Positions 60,401 through 64,000 of a stretch of DNA of 64,000 nt are shown piece after piece. A program made the translations under genes and the position numbers. This DNA comes from Leishmania martiniquensis (taxonomy: Eukaryota > Euglenozoa > Kinetoplastea > Trypanosomatida > Trypanosomatidae). Under the pieces are notes generated by a model. It did no database searches and had not been told where the DNA came from. It was given only the letters and a program-made list of their open reading frames with translations. Location of the stretch: positions 769,001-833,000 of the forward strand of contig NC_090161.1 of NCBI RefSeq assembly GCF_017916325.1, written 5' to 3'. How positions within the stretch are numbered: position 1 is the stretch's first letter; every line of letters begins with the position of its first letter.

Positions 60401-61672
60401 GTATTCCGCGACTCCCTCTCTATCACCAACACGCCAACGATGATCCGCCACGGCGAGGGGCGGGACGAGGACACCTCGGCTGCGGCGACGGCGAGCTTGG
60501 CAGATCCAACCGATGTGCTCGCCCACACCATCGGCTCCGACGTGCGCCTGCGACTGGTGCCGCGAGGCGTGGCGTCTGCTGCCAGTCGTGGCGCAGGTAC
60601 AAATATTACGGATGCACTCAGTGATGGCCGTCAGGAGGAAGTCCCACTCGCGGTCGCCAGCGCGGCTGTTACGGGTGAGATTGCGACCGTGGACGAGGGC
60701 GGCGTCAACGCCAAGGCATCTGATCCGCCCGCTCACGATGAGTCGCAAGTTGTGCAGCCTTCCGTCTCCAAGGCTCTCACTTCCACCGCGGAGGCGCCAC
60801 AGATGCCCCCACCTCCCGCAGCCGCTGAGGTTTTGCCCTCTTCCGTCTCAGCGGCGCCTTCAGCGAACGCCAACGCGGGTGTTGCTGATGACGGCGGCCT
60901 GCTGCTGAGTACGGTGCAAGGAGCAGAGGGGTGGGCTGACGCCATCGATCAGCAGCCACACGTGGAACCGTGCAGCGGCCGCAGCAGCGCGAGTCAGGGG
61001 GACGATCCTGCATTTCCGCTCCTAGAAGTGTCTGAGTACGACGGCGGTGACGGCGCGGTCGCGATCAAGGTGCCCAAGGGCACAGCGGCGTACAATTTGG
61101 ACGCGGCCAATGCTCTGCATCCGTCGCCACTGTGTCGGCCCGTTGCACCAACGCTGTCAGCAACCACGCCCACAGTGCCACTGCTGCCCCCGCCATCTCA
61201 ACGGCAGCTACTATCGCTGCCCGCGTCGTTGTTACCGCCGTCCCCGCCGCACAATGACAGCGCCATGAAGAAGACGATGGTGCTGCTGGGCTTCCCCGGA
61301 TCGGCCTGGGAGTTCATCATGACGCACCACTATGAGCGCATGCATGAGGCTTTCACGAACGACTCCGCGGCGGCGGTTAACGTGCCCGTCTCCGCGATTC
61401 AGGACGTCCGCTACAGCAAGGGGAGTCTCATGGTCGACCTGTATGTGCTGCACCCGGCGAGTGTCAGCGAGGTTCTCATTCGGGATCAAATGTCGAACTA
61501 CTCGTACCCGACTCTCTGGGCATTCTACGAGGCCAAGCGACGCGAGCGAAAACAGCTCATGCGCGATCTCAGAACGGGCGTAGCGGGTGTGATATCCATG
61601 CAGTGTCCACAGCGGCCGCCTTTAACGCCGGCCCTATCGTCACACGAGGAGGTGAGTGGGACAGCCTCGTAG
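54500..61672 (+). CDS. Large disordered protein with C-terminal FAZ1-like conserved domain
   Basis: The product has 2390 residues from the ATG at 54500. Almost all of it is low complexity, rich in Ala, Ser, Pro and Glu: the first 1250 residues are Ser/Pro-rich and the next 1000 Glu/Ala-rich. No transmembrane segment or long coiled coil was seen. One globular domain is visible at about 2257-2345. It starts with MVLLGFPGSAWEFIM and continues with HEAFTNDSAAAVNVP, then GSLMVDLYVLHP, and ends in YPTLWAFYE. I recognise this pattern (a Trp after a Gly, an A-F-x-x-D helix, V-P, GSL-V-D strand, W-x-x-Y-E end) as the conserved domain repeated in kinetoplastid flagellar attachment zone and related cytoskeletal proteins. 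A cytoskeletal or flagellar attachment role is inferred. The domain assignment is from memory of the pattern. Confidence 0.85.
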   Translation: MFNTDAVDAFYLCPSSTPCFDVSADIHSLTSSRQVLLARHGDGHQDPDGTYACVTKDECSRTSCNSKVGARPSQSQHILPHAYMRHEGAIELEGVPYDSIDSCLRYSMARTTPWPATATGGATQLPVGYRRASASMPISGGSVWERADYLPRACRPCSAAAPFTSGTRSHSTRRGTAIRSARFASGIGAHLPSQRAGAHKRCGMDGALLCESTVVAALAVPRKATPGLGTGLCRQLSSPPPNAYSSRDATYRQPLPHPDLYSPSALDSGSQRVPEGWLPSCAAMCAPSHTVAHYSVEVLPAARCSAATNKGSSTASSAEAQRAEPCLPPSSSSIQERSAAVALEQGDGGHTTISATPKRSTRRIADAPSPLVSVASTFADASSLVSKGAVARLTRPSEKALSCKSSLTVDEQDPCSSEADATDFDHCEGASAWWSVDIVVNSAPCHCHSPSEVATGTTAAALMRSPANMCALRSIQCRAPVLPSDASADEAWDMTQSFLRCIALTSVGASSPPCIPQEYFYFDTDFNQYVELSADTLPLASTLLRVVVTAAVDTAAKQGESAEYAEGPDATVDEVQEALLSSPCLTVRQRHPLSRASPPCDHLEAAPLHLCSGDAERGAAVIAPHPPRGHPSMVIRHGARLLEHSCSLDGVASPLSRAAGSASRHRPAIDESTGSNHQFNPVGAMPPYQRHPRRPYDAPTMLPYSQSDGDSAGFALTDLEDSKQEDASTKGLRLLMPPAAADVGAGDDDVYPVSLYDTNSDACSALCGVASPPALQISHRSRAQCHCVNDDFDVWEGSKVFDDRRYGSGSVVCVGDGEIARQAETGEGRREAVLRASMATERQLRGSDGGSSIGNLDGMSRLQCIHKASSSSKLLVYSLPRQSTTHGLLARLTSDSRAPRQRPPTAPTQGYGRVGMATAIQRFSPPTPSAPILQPPPQPLFFDDPVLQRRFESPFTQSSLSPQRTGGSAQSCSGGRQPIYVPSPPCSAPARPSPPPAPPAHGAYRLAAHPYFNPSSSAASSVVGSATTPLSNACATEGSAITVDQAQRGALGTLLQRSAQTRQQVQSSRAHCTQLSPPSSSGDGATPAAATPAAMPTKLQAPRAERDAEVDSANAATTATAAAAHPFGALSFGSPSPPTPRPARDAAALPAALVKESACTPVSRRSSPFNMQRCASTPDEVYVSTGVEAAASASAHNAATAAAALPKPYALAVEKAAMSADGLQNDLRAAVMASQGGHQLGKRLHRYNTDTQPALQDCRSEREASEADSCVSDNARRSIVDETVAAGKRAREGGGDALGTFAGLRAAPMRGMDSSVGVISGPSAVRGSQWEAHPAALEAAAHEEQHEEAAGTELVLPVEDAKYLPTAEQPALVREPSLEAREASSPAKSTVSSRLPASPQEPPGELGAVVCTPEASPQTTDDAAGVVAAGGTPVSCAVNDAVKEGADAPLPLAPMRSVTKETSATGSPAQARAAGERDVVAGGVEKRKELELVSPEGTRMERATFAGDGETEECNSSCAGESAAAGIVPAVAKGDKNVDECRHTPQAHVAAIDAYSVETGDAPEQEAPVTAATAPPAECPKEKPRAQTNRDAVAGAEEHGKRFNDTGIATVDRASDISAHVSAAEAAGGAVTKGAAAELLEDGEQAKADCTPVNGIHETSDLFADNSAAQLVTWTCDKAAPFLPSEEQPSPAISATERGMKGEDAELAVAREEKGREGGVVRLDCAAEPAFGVASEAHDDTLHAGGGAGSEAASPLPRDESVDVRAAAAKGGYETLTEAAPLGAQQDKVTGDAASALEALDSEGHGGSVRVVAVGMAPHGKLYEEEDPLSATVDISTPTPQPDVPAGVSSSTPTPPVTTSTGLLPAPVISEAAEKEKEEDPDAPPQVLHHRAAAATAAAAAAANAFYGLWEASVTEDGTGDSDDATAQCEGGEEREQRRRRAASEASTTATATTQNDFDGAVDVPMDVFRDSLSITNTPTMIRHGEGRDEDTSAAATASLADPTDVLAHTIGSDVRLRLVPRGVASAASRGAGTNITDALSDGRQEEVPLAVASAAVTGEIATVDEGGVNAKASDPPAHDESQVVQPSVSKALTSTAEAPQMPPPPAAAEVLPSSVSAAPSANANAGVADDGGLLLSTVQGAEGWADAIDQQPHVEPCSGRSSASQGDDPAFPLLEVSEYDGGDGAVAIKVPKGTAAYNLDAANALHPSPLCRPVAPTLSATTPTVPLLPPPSQRQLLSLPASLLPPSPPHNDSAMKKTMVLLGFPGSAWEFIMTHHYERMHEAFTNDSAAAVNVPVSAIQDVRYSKGSLMVDLYVLHPASVSEVLIRDQMSNYSYPTLWAFYEAKRRERKQLMRDLRTGVAGVISMQCPQRPPLTPALSSHEEVSGTAS

Positions 61673-63331
61673 TCTGTATGTGTGTGTGTGTGCAAGTGTG
61701 CTTATGTGTATGGACAGCCCCTTCCTTTTCCCTTTGCTCTCCTTACACACGCCATTGCCGTCTGATAATACGTCGTCATCGGCGGTAGCCATCCCGCTCG
61801 ACTGCTCAGCGCAGTCCTGTGACCCCTCCGCCTATTCTCATGACAGTCCACTCTTCTACGCCGCCACAATGCCACTCTATTCCTCCTCTTTTTCGTTTCG
61901 CTTCGTTCTTCACGAACTTCTTTGCTCTCTCGCGAACGTGTTTCTCTCGACCGCGCGCCTCTCTTTCTCCCCCCTCCCTCCCTTCCTTACCTCTGGCCCA
62001 TACGCCCTGGTGCATACATAGGCCATTTCGGCACGACTTGTGGTCTTCTGTGGATCAGCTCGGCGCTTCCCTGACGCGATCCGTTTTGCATCGTGTGTGT
62101 GTGTGTGTGTGCGTCTTGAAGGGGGGGGCGGGTCGGGGAAGCAGGAGGACTGGGAGAGAGGCGCATATGCACCCCCCTCCCCCCGACGCGTCAAGTCGCA
62201 AGCTGGCAAGCATCGCACCCTCTGCGGAGGCCTTCTAATGTGGGGACGATGCTCGTAGGTGGCAGTGGCGGAGGAGAGCCTTTGTGCTCCTCAACTCTTC
62301 TCATTCAATCTTTTGTACTGTAGACAGTTTCCTTTCTCTCCGTGTATGGGTGTGTGTGCTCCCCCCTCCCCCTCCCCTCCCTCCCTCCCTTCCCCGCTTT
62401 CTGCTGATCTGCTTTATTCGTTTCGCCTTCCCCTTCTTCCCTATCGACAGGCCCTGCAAACGGCGCTTGCGTGCGTGTGTTTGTGTGTGCGTGCGTGCGT
62501 GTGTGCCGTTTATGCTGTGCTTCACAGTTCACTGGCGTCACTCTCTCACGGATGTGGCTTCCGGAGGGGTGGAGGAGGAGCGGGGGCAGGTGCAATCGGG
62601 CGCACACGCACGCGAAAGCACGTCCGCATTCCCATGCGTCTTGCTTGCCCACTGGAATCGGCCTGCACATGGGCTATAGACACGGAGGGGTATCTAAATG
62701 CGTAGCTCACACACACACACACACGCACATAGAGAAAGTCCATCGTTCTTCCCGATGTCTCGCTTCTTTCGCTCTCTGGTGCCCGCGCATCCCATCCCCC
62801 ACTTCATCTGGATGACTGAACTTCGTGTGCGTTGCACCTTTCTGTATATGTATATGCGTCCAAGGCGACTGGGAGTGACACCGCAACCCCCTCGCCTTTC
62901 TCTCCCTTCTGAGGGCGGAAGCCGCCATTCTATACTCTTCATTAACGATCTCTTCCGCGTGTGCACACGCCGTGCGGCTGCCACCGCCTCCTCCTCTCTT
63001 TCTCTGTGCCTTTTTCTCTGTGTGTGTGTGTGTACGCGTGCTCGGCATCTCTCCGTTGCTACCTCTCTTTCTCCACAGGCTGTTTTCGATGTAGGTGCGT
63101 GTTGGCGTTGTCACAGGCTGACGTCTTTGCCCTTGTGGCACCGGGCGGCTCTCTTGCACACGAAGGAGCAGAAGAAACGGCGGCTGGGCATACTGGAGAG
63201 GAGGCGATGCCGTCTATGTGAGACGCAGTCTGCAGAAGGCTCCGTAGCCTCGAGTGTGCCCCGTGGTCGTTCTCACTCCCTTTAACTCTCTCACAAAAGC
63301 GCCTGGGCTATCCACAGAGCGCGTGATTCTG

Positions 63332-63344
63332 CCCCCCCCCCCCC
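63332..63344 (+). repeat. Poly-C tract (13 C)
   Basis: An uninterrupted C homopolymer in the last spacer. Confidence 0.9.
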
Positions 63345-63741
63345 GACTGTCTCGATGCGAGTCTACCTTGGGGAAAGGCGCTCCGTTCATATACACCTCC
63401 CTTGTCTTCCTCGTTGGCTTCTTTTCCCTTTATGCGGTATTGTGTGCTCACACGCACACATGAATGTTTGTGTGCGTGCTTGTGTGTACTTCCCTATACG
63501 GGCCCATCTCTCTCTCTCTTCGTGACAGTCGATGGGTTAACCCCTCCCCCTGTTCCTCTCATCTTGTTTTTTTTTGGTTGCTCCTTCGCGACGCTGTTTC
63601 ATTCATGTCTCTTCACTGCGTTGCCTTTCCGTCTATGTCTACGGGACTGCCATGCCCGACCGTCGCTGTTGCGGTCGTGTGGGTGGGTGGGCGGGGCTCT
63701 CTCGAGCACGTCCGTGACTCTGGTGCTGTATGTTCTACACA

Positions 63742-63758
63742 CATATATATATATATAT
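63742..63758 (+). repeat. (TA)n microsatellite
   Basis: Uninterrupted AT dinucleotides preceded by CACACA. Confidence 0.9.
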
Positions 63759-64000
63759 TCATGGTCAACTCACTCGAGTGTGCTTGTGTGCGTCTTCGGA
63801 CACGTGTTTGCGTGCATGGGAGACTGTGCCTGCGGCGAGGCACGTAGATGTCTCCTGGCCCTCCTCGTGCCCTTTGTGCATCTTGCGTTAGGCGAGTGCA
63901 TCATTTTTGTTCACACACACACACACTGGATGTTAGGAGAGCCTCTAAGCCTACGAACTGCTGCTCTGTCAGTGGGTGACGCACCGGCGACGCCTCGCCT

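Larger units (their letters stand above)
61673..64000 (+). other. Intergenic region to the right edge, 2.3 kb, no gene seen
   Basis: The 3' UTR of the preceding gene and downstream spacer. It has TG/CA runs (about 62093-62112, 62709-62725, 63018-63034, 63914-63926), a run of 13 C (63332-63344) and a (TA)n run (63742-63758). Open frames translate to low complexity. The next gene presumably begins outside the window. Confidence 0.7.

Overview
The window is nuclear DNA of a trypanosomatid, most probably Leishmania or a close relative in the Leishmaniinae. The evidence is the pattern: GC-rich intronless genes, all eleven on the + strand, separated by long pyrimidine-rich spacers. These spacers are full of (TG)n, (CA)n and (TA)n microsatellites, and most reading frames are preceded by a polypyrimidine tract and an AG that suit spliced-leader trans-splicing. 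The proteins are typical of the group: conserved catalytic cores stretched by long Ser/Ala/Thr-rich disordered inserts. The whole window reads as part of one polycistronic transcription unit; no strand switch, tRNA or rRNA was seen. Chromosome and species cannot be set from sequence alone.

Layout: a pseudokinase truncated by the left edge (1-3219); a Ulp1/SENP-type SUMO protease (3957-8018); two tandem paralogues of an unrecognised family, the first with an N-myristoylation signal (10603-11544 and 14663-15397); a PPP-family serine/threonine phosphatase (18566-21634); a complete protein kinase with a very long activation segment (26187-31421); a giant 4126-residue pseudokinase-like protein (33983-46363); a small RRM-like protein (46985-47743); a twin-CX9C protein (48911-49252); an FtsJ/RrmJ-like methyltransferase (50395-52086); and a 2390-residue, mostly disordered protein with a C-terminal domain like that repeated in flagellar attachment zone proteins (54500-61672). 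The last 2.3 kb holds no gene I can support.

The spacers are large (up to 4.5 kb) and contain repeats. A 177-179 bp element flanks the first tandem paralogue; its second copy is part of a roughly 585 bp block resembling a SIDER retroposon. A 702 bp sequence, identical by eye in both copies, lies in direct orientation at 12295 and 22507 and brackets the second paralogue plus the phosphatase gene. Strong hairpins follow two of the genes.

Three kinase-fold proteins (two probably catalytically dead), a phosphatase and a SUMO protease lie close together, but trypanosomatid transcription units are not generally grouped by function, so this does not show a common pathway. Starts were chosen at the first ATG after a plausible splice acceptor; five reading frames open further upstream at non-ATG codons or beyond the window edge.
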